Both the position numbers and the translations under genes were made by a program. A stretch of 64,000 nucleotides of DNA from an uncultured Lysobacterales bacterium (GTDB lineage Bacteria > Pseudomonadota > Gammaproteobacteria > Xanthomonadales > Xanthomonadaceae). Within the stretch, counting starts at the first letter, position 1. The number at the start of each line of letters is the position of its first letter. Where the stretch lies: the NCBI GenBank assembly GCA_946886865.1, contig CAMPJI010000001.1:35434-99433 (forward strand), in the 5' to 3' direction. This document shows positions 28,956 to 36,776 of this stretch, piece by piece. Under the pieces are notes generated by a model. That model saw only the letters and a program-made list of their open reading frames with translations, had not been told where the DNA came from and searched no databases.

Positions 28956-30113
28956 ATGCCCGTGCCCACTCCCCAGACCAAGCTGCCCAACGTCGGCACC
29001 ACCATCTTCGCCGTGATGTCGCAGTTGGCGACCGACCACGGTGCGGTCAACCTGGGGCAGGGCTTCCCGGATTTCGACGTACCTGAGCGGCTGGTGCAGG
29101 CGCTGGACCGCGCCATGCGCGAGGGCAGGAACCAGTACGCACCCATGACCGGCCTGCCGGTGCTGCGCCAGGCCATCGCCGCCAAGACCGAGCGCTGCTA
29201 CGGCTACCGGCCCGACGCGGACACCGAGGTCACCGTGACCTCCGGCGCCAGCGAGGCGATCTTCGATGCCGTGCACGCCGTGGTGCGGCCGGGCGACGAG
29301 GTGATCGTGCTCGACCCCTGCTACGACTGTTACGAGCCGGCGATCGACCTGGCCGGCGGCCGCGCGGTGCACGTCGCCCTGGACCCGGCGCATTTCCGCC
29401 CCGACTGGGAACGCATCCGCGCCGCTGTCACGCCACGCACGCGGATGATCATCACCAACACCCCGCACAACCCGTCGGGCGCGATGTTCGACGGCGATGA
29501 CATCGCGCAGCTGGAAGCGCTGCTGCACGACACCGGCATCTACCTGCTGTCGGACGAGGTGTACGAGCACATCGTCTTCGACGGCGCCCGCCACGAGTCG
29601 GCCCTGCGGCATCCGGCGCTGCGCGAGCGCGCGTTCGTGGTGTCCAGCTTCGGCAAGACCTACCACTGCACCGGCTGGAAGGTCGGCTATTGCATCGCGC
29701 CGCCGGCGCTGTCGGCGGAGCTGCGCAAGGTCCACCAGTACAACACCTTCTGCACCTTCACCCCGGCGCAGGCCGCGTTTGCCGAGATGATCGAAGCCGA
29801 GCCGGGGCACTACGAAGGGCTCGGCGCGTTCTACCAGGCCAAGCGCGACCGCTTCCACGACCAGCTTCTGGGCACGCAGCTCAAGCCGCTCGACGTTCCG
29901 GGCGGCTACTTCCAGCTGGTCGACTACTCCTCGGTGAGTGACCTGGACGATGCGTCGTTCTGCCGCTGGCTGACGGTGGAGAAAGGCGTGTGTGCGATTC
30001 CGCTGTCGCCGTTCTACGCCGAGCCGCCACGCCGCCAGCACCTGGCGCGGCTGTGCTTCGCCAAGAATGAGGCGACGCTGGACGCGGCGATCGAGCGCCT
30101 CCGCGCGCTGTAA
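28956..30113 (+). CDS. PLP-dependent aminotransferase, methionine aminotransferase type
   Basis: A 385-aa fold-type I class I/II aminotransferase. The catalytic Lys is in SSFGKTYHCTGWKVGY. NLGQGFPDF near the N-terminus, ITNTPHNPSGAMF and LSDEVYEHIVFDG are characteristic of the YbdL/MtnE-like group, which transaminates methionine and aromatic amino acids or kynurenine with 2-oxo acids. The start is ATG 28956; an in-frame TTG at 28935 is less likely. It is divergent from DUF3293. The exact donor cannot be fixed by eye. Confidence 0.9.
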   Translation: MPVPTPQTKLPNVGTTIFAVMSQLATDHGAVNLGQGFPDFDVPERLVQALDRAMREGRNQYAPMTGLPVLRQAIAAKTERCYGYRPDADTEVTVTSGASEAIFDAVHAVVRPGDEVIVLDPCYDCYEPAIDLAGGRAVHVALDPAHFRPDWERIRAAVTPRTRMIITNTPHNPSGAMFDGDDIAQLEALLHDTGIYLLSDEVYEHIVFDGARHESALRHPALRERAFVVSSFGKTYHCTGWKVGYCIAPPALSAELRKVHQYNTFCTFTPAQAAFAEMIEAEPGHYEGLGAFYQAKRDRFHDQLLGTQLKPLDVPGGYFQLVDYSSVSDLDDASFCRWLTVEKGVCAIPLSPFYAEPPRRQHLARLCFAKNEATLDAAIERLRAL

Positions 30114-30214
30114 CGGGCGTGACGTCCTCGCGCTGAACGAAGCGCGCGGGCGATAACCCGGCATTCACCGCGGCTTATCGATGCTGACGCGGTTTTCCGC
30201 CGCGGAGTATCGCC

Positions 30215-30922
30215 ATGGGCCAGACGGCCGCACGCTCGCTTTCCTTCCTGCACCGTGCCCGTGTGCTCGGTGCTGCGGCACTGCTGCTCGCGCTGGCGGG
30301 TTGTGTCACCGGTCCGGGCGGATATGGCGGCTACCCCGGGCAGGGGTATCCGGATCAGGGCTATCCCGACCAGCGCTATCCCGGCAGCTACGGCAGCGAG
30401 CGCGTGCTCGGCACCGTGCAGGGCGTGGATACGCGGTATGGCCGCATCCTGTTGAGCGCGGATGGCCGCAACGGTTACGGCGGCGGCCAGGTCGAAGTCA
30501 TGTACGACCGCAATACGCAGCTGGTCTACCAGGGCCGTTCGCTTGCGGTGGAGGGACTTGAGCGCGGTGACCGCATCAGCGTGGAGGCCGTGCGTTCCGG
30601 CAACGGCCTCGTCGCGCGCCGCATCGACGTGGTGCAGAACGTGCGCGACGCGCACGGCGGCGGCTATTACGGCGGCGAACTGCGCGGCGCGGTGGCCTAT
30701 GTCGACCCCCGATCGCGCGTGATCGGCCTGACGCGGGGCGGCTACAGCGGGCGCGAGGAGCGCGTCTATTACGACGAGCGCACCGCCGTGGAGTACCGCG
30801 GCCAGTTCTACCGTGCCGACGAGCTGGAGCGCGGCGACGTGCTGCGCGTCCAGGCGCGCCCGCGCGGCAACGACTGGTGGGCCGAGCGGATCTGGGTGGA
30901 GGTCAACGTCCGCGACCGCTGA
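30215..30922 (+). CDS. lipoprotein with Gly/Tyr/Pro repeat and two beta-rich domains
   Basis: A 235-aa predicted outer-membrane or periplasmic lipoprotein. The lipobox LALAGC ends at about residue 30. A short degenerate repeat follows (GYPGQGYPDQGYPDQRYP, residues about 38-58). Two related domains then appear, each with a V.YD...QLVY or VYYDERTAVEY strand followed by LERGD, reminiscent of DUF5666-type OB folds. Function is unknown. The start is ATG 30215. It stands alone, 55 nt before uup. Confidence 0.75.
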   Translation: MGQTAARSLSFLHRARVLGAAALLLALAGCVTGPGGYGGYPGQGYPDQGYPDQRYPGSYGSERVLGTVQGVDTRYGRILLSADGRNGYGGGQVEVMYDRNTQLVYQGRSLAVEGLERGDRISVEAVRSGNGLVARRIDVVQNVRDAHGGGYYGGELRGAVAYVDPRSRVIGLTRGGYSGREERVYYDERTAVEYRGQFYRADELERGDVLRVQARPRGNDWWAERIWVEVNVRDR

Positions 30923-30965
30923 ACCGGGACGTGACCCCGGCGCCCGCCGCGGAGGCGCACGCCGG

Positions 30966-30971
30966 TAGAAT
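30966..30971 (+). promoter_or_regulatory. candidate -10 box (TAGAAT) giving a leaderless uup transcript
   Basis: TAGAAT is followed by exactly 6 nt and then ATG 30978, so transcription would begin at or next to the start codon. No SD precedes this ATG. No good -35 is visible. Confidence 0.4.
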
Positions 30972-30977
30972 GGCCGG

Positions 30978-32867
30978 ATGCCTTTGATCACCCTCCAGGA
31001 CGTCGACTACAGCGTCGGCGGCCCGCTGCTGCTCGAAAACGTCCAGCTGTCCATCGAACCGGGCGAGCGCATTGCGCTCATCGGTCGCAACGGCGCCGGC
31101 AAGTCCACCCTGATGAAACTCATCGCCGGCGAGCTGGTGCCGGACGACGGCGAAGTCCGCCGCGATGGCGCCGTGCGCATTGCGCGCCTGGAGCAGGAGG
31201 TTCCGGCCGGCGCGGCCGGCGACGTCTGGGACGTGGTCGCCGGCGGCATGGGCGAGGTCGGCGCCTGGCTGGCCGAGTACCACCACCTCAGCCACGCCGA
31301 GGAGTTCGACGGCGACGCGCTGGCGGCGGTGCAGGGGCGGATCGAGGCGGCAGACGGCTGGAGCCTCGATCAGCGCGTCGTGGAGACGCTCGAGCGCCTG
31401 GGGCTGGACGGCGACGCCGCGTTCTCGGGCCTGTCGGGCGGCATGAAGCGACGCGTGCTGCTGGCGCGCGCGCTGGTCTCGGCGCCGGACCTGCTGCTGC
31501 TGGACGAGCCGACCAACCACTTGGACATCGAGGCGATCGACTGGCTGGAGACCTTCCTGAAAGGCTGGGCCGGCGCGCTGCTGTTCGTCACCCATGACCG
31601 GCGCTTCCTGAAGGCGCTGGCGACGCGCATCGTCGAGATCGACCGCGGCCAGGTCACCAGCTGGCCGGGCGACTGGGCCAACTACGAACGCCGGCGCGAG
31701 GAGCGTCTGAATGCCGAGGCGCAGGAGAACGCGCGCTTCGACAAGCTGTTGGCGCAGGAAGAGGTGTGGATCCGCCAGGGCATCAAGGCGCGCCGCACCC
31801 GCGACGAAGGTCGTGTGCGCCGGCTGAAAGCGATGCGCAACGAACGCGCCGAGCGCCGCGCGCAGACCGGCAACGTGCGCATGGACTTCGCCCAGGCCGA
31901 GTCCTCGGGCAAGAAGGTGGTCGAGGCGCGCGACGTATCGTTCGACTACGGCGGCAAGCCGTTGCTGCGCGATGTCTCCACCACCATCTTCCGCGGAGAC
32001 CGCATCGGCCTGATCGGACCCAACGGGAGCGGCAAGACCACGCTGATCAAGGTGCTGCTGGGCGAACTGGCGCCCACGTCCGGCGAGGTGCGCCTGGGCA
32101 GCAACCTGCAGGTGGCGTACTTCGACCAGTACCGCGCGACCCTGCGCGAGGACTGGAACGCGCTGGAGAACGTGGCCGAGGGCCGCGAGTTCGTCGAGGT
32201 CGGTGGCAAGTCCAAGCACGTGATCGGTTACCTGCAGGACTTCCTGTTCACCCCCGAGCGGGCGCGCGCGCCCATCACCCGGCTGTCGGGCGGCGAACGC
32301 AACCGCCTGCTGCTGGCGAAACTGTTCGCTCAGCCGTCCAACCTGCTGGTGATGGACGAACCGACCAACGACCTGGACGTCGAGACGCTGGAGTTGCTGG
32401 AGGAGATCCTCGGCGAGTACACCGGCACGTTGCTGCTGGTCAGCCATGACCGCGACTTCCTCGACAACGTGGTGACCTCCACGCTGGTGATGGAGGGCAA
32501 CGGCCGGGTCGGCGAATACGTGGGCGGCTACAGCGACTGGCTGCGCCAGCGGCGCGTCGAGTTCACCGCGCCGGCTTCGACAGCGGCGCCGTCGGCCCCG
32601 ATGCCTGTCTCGCCGATTGCCGCCGCGGCCACCACCCCGACGACCCCCAAGCGCAAGCTCAGCTTCAAGGACGCACGCGAGCTCGAGCAGCTGCCGGCGC
32701 TGATCGAGGCGCTGGAGGCCCGTATCGCGCAGCTGACCGCGGCCATGGCCGACCCGGCGTTCTTCCAGCGCGATGCCGCGTTGATCGCCGCCGACAACGC
32801 CATGCTGGCCGATACCCAGGCCGAGCTGGACGCGGCCTATGCCCGCTGGGCGGAATTGGACGGCTGA
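30978..32867 (+). CDS. uup: ABC-F ATPase Uup
   Basis: A 629-aa soluble protein with two ABC ATPase domains and no membrane domain, an ABC-F translation or ribosome-associated factor. Domain 1: Walker A GRNGAGKST (about 37), signature LSGGMKRR, Walker B LLLLDEPTNHLD. An Arg/Glu-rich linker spans about 235-305 (RRTRDEGRVRRLKAMRNER). Domain 2: Walker A GPNGSGKTT, signature LSGGERNR, Walker B LLVMDEPTNDLD. A C-terminal coiled coil (about 560-629) identifies Uup rather than EttA. In E. coli Uup affects transposon excision and ribosome or replication-fork processes. Confidence 0.95.
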   Translation: MPLITLQDVDYSVGGPLLLENVQLSIEPGERIALIGRNGAGKSTLMKLIAGELVPDDGEVRRDGAVRIARLEQEVPAGAAGDVWDVVAGGMGEVGAWLAEYHHLSHAEEFDGDALAAVQGRIEAADGWSLDQRVVETLERLGLDGDAAFSGLSGGMKRRVLLARALVSAPDLLLLDEPTNHLDIEAIDWLETFLKGWAGALLFVTHDRRFLKALATRIVEIDRGQVTSWPGDWANYERRREERLNAEAQENARFDKLLAQEEVWIRQGIKARRTRDEGRVRRLKAMRNERAERRAQTGNVRMDFAQAESSGKKVVEARDVSFDYGGKPLLRDVSTTIFRGDRIGLIGPNGSGKTTLIKVLLGELAPTSGEVRLGSNLQVAYFDQYRATLREDWNALENVAEGREFVEVGGKSKHVIGYLQDFLFTPERARAPITRLSGGERNRLLLAKLFAQPSNLLVMDEPTNDLDVETLELLEEILGEYTGTLLLVSHDRDFLDNVVTSTLVMEGNGRVGEYVGGYSDWLRQRRVEFTAPASTAAPSAPMPVSPIAAAATTPTTPKRKLSFKDARELEQLPALIEALEARIAQLTAAMADPAFFQRDAALIAADNAMLADTQAELDAAYARWAELDG

Positions 32868-32954
32868 GCCGTGTGATGCGGATTGCCGCGTCGCCCGTCA
32901 CGCTCAGTCGATTGCTCGCCGCCACGTCCAAGCCGTTATCCCCGCCCCCCCAGT

Positions 32955-33128
32955 CGTCATTCCCGCGAAGGCGGGAACCCATGGACGTTGCTCGCCTTTC
33001 GAGGGCGAGTCTGGCCCGAGGGTCCAGGGGGCGCGGTGGTTGACACGCGATCTCTACTGCCGCTCTTGATTGCACCTACTTAATCAAAGTCTGTACGTCC
33101 ATGGATTCCCGCCTTCGCGGGAATGACG
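32955..33128. repeat. inverted pair of 32-bp REP-like palindromes flanking 110 bp
   Basis: A 32-bp unit at 32955-32986 recurs inverted at 33097-33128 with a single base difference. Each unit contains its own hairpin, TTCCCGC-GAAG-GCGGGAA, and ends in CCATGGAC. This is BIME/REP or MITE-like organisation. The 365-bp intergenic region between uup and the SRPBCC gene holds nothing else recognisable. Confidence 0.8.
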
Positions 33129-33232
33129 GCAGAGAAAATCGTTGATGGCCGGAGCGGGCCGGCTGCACGGAGCGCTTGCGGTCCATCGCGTTGGCGGGCC
33201 CTAATCGCCGTACCCGACCCTCGGAGCCCGCC

Positions 33233-33811
33233 ATGTCCCTCCCGACCCGCCTCCGCGCCAGCATGGCGTGCATCGCGCTGGTGGCACTCGCCGTCCCGGC
33301 GACCGCCGCCGTCAAGGACCAGTCCGCGGCCGGCTTCACCTTGGAGAACGAAGCCGTCGTCGCGGTGGATGCCGCCACGGCGTGGGACGCGATCGTCGAT
33401 GACGTGGACCGCTGGTGGCCGAAGGACCACACGTGGTGGGGCAGCGAGTCGAAGCTGTCGATCGATGCGCGCGCCGGTGGGTGCTTCTGCGAGATCGACG
33501 GCGACCGCCAGGCGCAGCACCTGCAGGTGGTGTACACCGACCCCGGCAAGCTGCTGCGCATGACCGGTGGCCTCGGCCCGCTGCAGGGGATGGGCCTGCA
33601 CGGCGTCCTGGAATTCCGGCTGGAGCCGGTGCAGGGGCCTGACGGCGACGAACGTCGCGACATGACCCGCATCGTGCTGCACTACCGCGCCGGCGGCTAT
33701 GCGCCGGACCACATCGGCGCGTTCGCACCGGTGGTGGACCGGGTGCAGGCGGCCCAACTCAAGGGCCTCGTGGATCACATCGTGGGCCTGCGCGGATCGG
33801 GCGCGCGCTGA
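33233..33811 (+). CDS. secreted SRPBCC (START/Bet v 1-like) family protein
   Basis: A 192-aa protein with a Sec signal peptide (MACIALVALAVPATAA, cleavage about residue 26), then an SRPBCC-type fold with WDAIVDDVDRWWPKDHTWWG and a long C-terminal helix. Members bind hydrophobic ligands or act as polyketide-like cyclases; no catalytic role can be assigned. The start is ATG 33233 with GGAG upstream. An open frame 19 codons longer lacks an SD. It converges with the SDR gene 19 nt away. Confidence 0.8.
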   Translation: MSLPTRLRASMACIALVALAVPATAAVKDQSAAGFTLENEAVVAVDAATAWDAIVDDVDRWWPKDHTWWGSESKLSIDARAGGCFCEIDGDRQAQHLQVVYTDPGKLLRMTGGLGPLQGMGLHGVLEFRLEPVQGPDGDERRDMTRIVLHYRAGGYAPDHIGAFAPVVDRVQAAQLKGLVDHIVGLRGSGAR

Positions 33812-33830
33812 CATCCAGCCGACGCCGGCC

Positions 33831-34664
33831 TCAGCCCATGAAGCCGCCGCCGTTGACGTGCAGGAACTGCCCGGTCACGTAGCTGCTGTCCGCGCACGCC
33901 AGGTACACGTACGCCGGGCCCAGTTCGCTGGGCTGGCCGGCGCGCTTCATCGGCGTGTTGCGCCCGAACTCGCGCTGCTCCTTCCTGCTGAAGCTCGAGG
34001 CGATCAGCGGCGTCCAGATCGGGCCGGGCGCGACGCCGTTCACCCGGATGCCGCGGTCGACCACGTTCTTGGCCAGCGAGTAGGTGAATGTCTCGATGGC
34101 GCCCTTGGTCGAGGCGTAGTCGATCAGGTGGTCGCTGCCGCGGAACGAGGTCACCGAGCCGGTGTTGATGATCGCGCTGCCGCTTTTCATGTGCGCCAGC
34201 GCATGGCGCGTCAGGTGGAAGAACGGAAAGACGTTGTTCTCGAACGTGTCGCGCAACTGCGCGGGCGTGATGTCCTCGAGCGTGTCCTGGGGCACATGGT
34301 CGGCCAGGTTGTTCACCAGCACGTCCAGCCGGCCCAGCGTCTTGACCGTGCGCGCCACGGCCGACCGGCAGCGGGCTTCGCGCCGTGCGTCGCCACGGAT
34401 CAACAGGCAGCGGCGGCCCTCGGCCTCGACCATCGCCGCGGTGTCGCGGGCGTCGCCGTCCTCGCTGAGGTAGAGGATCGCGACATCCGCGCCTTCGCGG
34501 GCGAAATGCACGGCCACCGAGCGGCCGATCCCGCTGTCGCCACCGGTGACCAGCGCCACTTTGCCGTCGAGCTTGTTTGAGCCCCGGTAGTCGTCGCGGA
34601 TGGTGTCGGGTTGCGGGGTCATCGTGCTCTGGTTGCCGGGCGATGCCTGCTTCCGGGTGGCCAT
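33831..34664 (-). CDS. SDR family NAD(P)-dependent oxidoreductase (YdaD/general stress type)
   Basis: A 277-aa short-chain dehydrogenase. It has the cofactor motif TGGDSGIGR (about 42-50), NN(L)A-type strand VNNLADH, and active site YASTKGA with preceding Ser in TGSVTSF. A 35-residue N-terminal extension with QPDTIRDDYRGSNKLDGKVALVTG is typical of the glucose/ribitol-dehydrogenase-like stress proteins. The start is ATG 34664 with AGGAGA 8 nt upstream. The open frame continues far upstream without support. The substrate is unknown. Confidence 0.9.
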   Translation of the reverse strand: MATRKQASPGNQSTMTPQPDTIRDDYRGSNKLDGKVALVTGGDSGIGRSVAVHFAREGADVAILYLSEDGDARDTAAMVEAEGRRCLLIRGDARREARCRSAVARTVKTLGRLDVLVNNLADHVPQDTLEDITPAQLRDTFENNVFPFFHLTRHALAHMKSGSAIINTGSVTSFRGSDHLIDYASTKGAIETFTYSLAKNVVDRGIRVNGVAPGPIWTPLIASSFSRKEQREFGRNTPMKRAGQPSELGPAYVYLACADSSYVTGQFLHVNGGGFMG

Positions 34665-34750
34665 GGACGTGTCTCCTGTCGGTGGACGCGACATGGTCTG
34701 CAAGGGCGCGTGGCCGGCCGATGAAATGGGCCGCACTGCGGTGGAGCGCC

Positions 34751-34756
34751 TAGACT
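34751..34756 (+). promoter_or_regulatory. candidate -10 box (TAGACT) giving a leaderless thpR transcript
   Basis: TAGACT is followed by 6 nt and ATG 34763, the same geometry seen at uup and at the PAS gene. It lies in the 98-bp divergent region between the SDR gene and thpR. Confidence 0.35.
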
Positions 34757-34762
34757 TCGCGC

Positions 34763-35359
34763 ATGCACCAGCCCGACCTGGCCGGCATGCCGCCGGCCCC
34801 CGATCCGCGGCGACTCGAACGCCTGTTCTTCGCATTGCTGCCCGATGCGCCCACGGGCGAGGCGATCGCGCGTGCCGTGGGCGGGCACCTTGCCGGCCGT
34901 GTCCCCGGCCGACGCACGCCGCCCGCGCTCTACCACCTGACGTTGAGTTACCTGGGCGAGTTCGACAGCCCGCCGGCGTCGCTGCTGGATGCCGCATGCC
35001 GGGCCGCCGGTGCTGTCCGCGCGCCTGCGTTCGACCTGCCGCTGTCCCGGCTGGGCAGATTCCGGCAGGGCCGCGGCTGGCTGTGGTGGCTGGGGCCCGA
35101 TGCCACGCCCCCCGGGCTGCTGGCGTTGTGGCAGGCATTGGACGCCGCGCTGCTGGACGCGCGCATCCGGCGTCCGCCCGAGACCGCATTCAGGCCGCAC
35201 GTCACCGTGCTGCGCGGCTGCGACCGGGCGCCGCCCGGGGATGCGTGCGTCGATGTGGCGTGGCCGGTGCGGGCGTTCGCGCTCGTCTCCAGCCAAGCGG
35301 GCGTGTATCGGCCGTTGTGGCGGTGGCCGCTGGATGACGGCGGTCATCCCGACCGCTGA
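34763..35359 (+). CDS. thpR: RNA 2',3'-cyclic phosphodiesterase ThpR
   Basis: A 198-aa two-lobed 2H phosphoesterase that opens 2',3'-cyclic phosphate ends of RNA (historically 2'-5' RNA ligase). The two HxT motifs are HLTLSYLG (about 58-65) and HVTVLRG (about 148-154). The N-terminal RLFFALLPD segment is diagnostic. It stands alone, divergent from the SDR gene. Confidence 0.92.
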   Translation: MHQPDLAGMPPAPDPRRLERLFFALLPDAPTGEAIARAVGGHLAGRVPGRRTPPALYHLTLSYLGEFDSPPASLLDAACRAAGAVRAPAFDLPLSRLGRFRQGRGWLWWLGPDATPPGLLALWQALDAALLDARIRRPPETAFRPHVTVLRGCDRAPPGDACVDVAWPVRAFALVSSQAGVYRPLWRWPLDDGGHPDR

Positions 35360-35530
35360 CGGCGACGAGGCGTCCCGGTCCACACCCGGCCCCGGCAGGA
35401 AACGGTCGGGGCCGCAGGCGTGGTTTCGTGGACGACGTGGGTTGAAGCGCGATACGGCGCGACTGCGCAGGTCGCGACTGACGTCGTTCCCGCCGGGGCC
35501 TCCCCGCCGTGGCGGGTGGACGGGCTCCAC

Positions 35531-36589
35531 CTACTCCTGCAGGTACGCCCCGCACCCCGTGAATGTGCGATCCCGGATCCGCAACTCCGCCCCGGCTTCG
35601 AACGCCTCCCCGCTCATGCCGTCGCTGCAGGGCTCGCGCCGGATCGAGAGGACGACGGCGCTGCCATCGGCGGCCTCGCCCGCGAAGCCGTCCTCGGTCG
35701 CGCGGCCACGTGCTTCCACGCGGCGCTCGCCGTAGTCGAGTTCGGCGCGGATCGTCGGCGTCGTGCCGCCCCCCACCTCCACCCACCAGCCCGGCTCGTT
35801 GCCCATGGCGCGGAACGCGATGCCGCGCTGCGAGGCCTCGTACCAGGGCGAGGCGACCCCGCTGCGCGTGCATTCGCGCGCCTCGTCACCGGACAGCGTC
35901 AGGCGGGCGGTGTCGCCCTTGGTCCAGAACTCCATGTCGGCATCGGCATAGCGCGCACCGGACGCGGCCATGGCCTGCGGAAGTACCGCACTGCGACCCG
36001 ACCACCACAGGTGCACCGACGCCGGCGACGGGGCGAAGCGGCCGGTTACGCGCAGGTCGCCGCATTGCCAGTGCACCGCCGCCTCGTCGCCGGCCGGCGT
36101 GCTGGCCGCGTCGGAGCGGGCGGAGGCGCGCACCATGGGCAACTCGACCGCGATGTCCTGGCCCGGTGTCACCGGCGTGCGGGTGTCGGTCACGAACTGC
36201 AGCCGACCGTCACCGTCGTACAGCGAGGCGTGCAACCCGTAGCGATCGCCGTCGCGCACCTTGGCCGGGTCATAGGGCAGGGTGAAGCGGTACGGCGGGC
36301 CCGACGCGTTGTCGATGCGGATCTCCGCCATGACGGCCGCCGGGGTGTCCACCAGCCGGTTGTCGATCAGTTGGACCTGCAGGTGCGCACCGGGCACGAG
36401 GATGCGCTCGCGGTAGGTGGCGGTGCCGACGATCGAACCCTGAGCGGCGGGCGCGCCGCCGTAGGGCGTGTCCTCCGGCGCCGGCGCACTGATGCCGGGG
36501 TCGCGGGACTGGCACGCCGGCAATGCGAAGGCCATCGCGGCGGCCAGCAGCGCCGGGCCGATCGGCGAGGCAACGGGAAGGCGGGCCAT
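35531..36589 (-). CDS. YbaY / MliC / COG3650-type multidomain lipoprotein
   Basis: A 352-aa envelope lipoprotein (lipobox LPAC, Cys about 26) with three recognisable modules. A YbaY-like domain covers about 50-160 (GTATYRERILVPGAHLQVQL and TLPYDPAKV). A MliC-type lysozyme-inhibitor-like domain covers about 170-245 (VHWQCGD to LSGDEARECT). A C-terminal COG3650-like domain (GNEPGWWVEV, 265-352) ends with Cys residues. Each module is known separately or in pairs. The fusion suggests an envelope-stress or lysozyme-tolerance role, which is inference. The start is ATG 36589. Confidence 0.85.
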   Translation of the reverse strand: MARLPVASPIGPALLAAAMAFALPACQSRDPGISAPAPEDTPYGGAPAAQGSIVGTATYRERILVPGAHLQVQLIDNRLVDTPAAVMAEIRIDNASGPPYRFTLPYDPAKVRDGDRYGLHASLYDGDGRLQFVTDTRTPVTPGQDIAVELPMVRASARSDAASTPAGDEAAVHWQCGDLRVTGRFAPSPASVHLWWSGRSAVLPQAMAASGARYADADMEFWTKGDTARLTLSGDEARECTRSGVASPWYEASQRGIAFRAMGNEPGWWVEVGGGTTPTIRAELDYGERRVEARGRATEDGFAGEAADGSAVVLSIRREPCSDGMSGEAFEAGAELRIRDRTFTGCGAYLQE

Positions 36590-36685
36590 GGCGGACTCCG
36601 GTGAGCGCGGGGAGCCCGGATTATCCGGCCGCGGCCCGTTAGCCGGTTGTCATGGGCACGCCGGGGCCTCCGCAGGCGCCGCTGT

Positions 36686-36755
36686 AGGAGCGGCTGCAGC
36701 CGCGATCGGACCCTGTCCGTGCGACCGGTTCCAGATCGCGGCTGAAGCCGCTCCT
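36686..36755. repeat. inverted REP-like repeat pair (22 bp arms)
   Basis: The arm at 36686-36707 recurs inverted at 36734-36755 with 21 of 22 matches; the spacer is 26 bp. Each arm is also partly self-complementary (AGCGGCT.CAGCCG). It sits between the lipoprotein start and the M14 peptidase stop. The unit belongs to a different sequence class from the pair at 32955. Confidence 0.75.
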
Positions 36756-36776
36756 GCAGGGGCAGGGTCGCTCCGG

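Noticed and set aside
32955..33128. CRISPR-like repeats
   Set aside because: Only two copies, inverted, each self-palindromic, with no spacer series and no cas genes.
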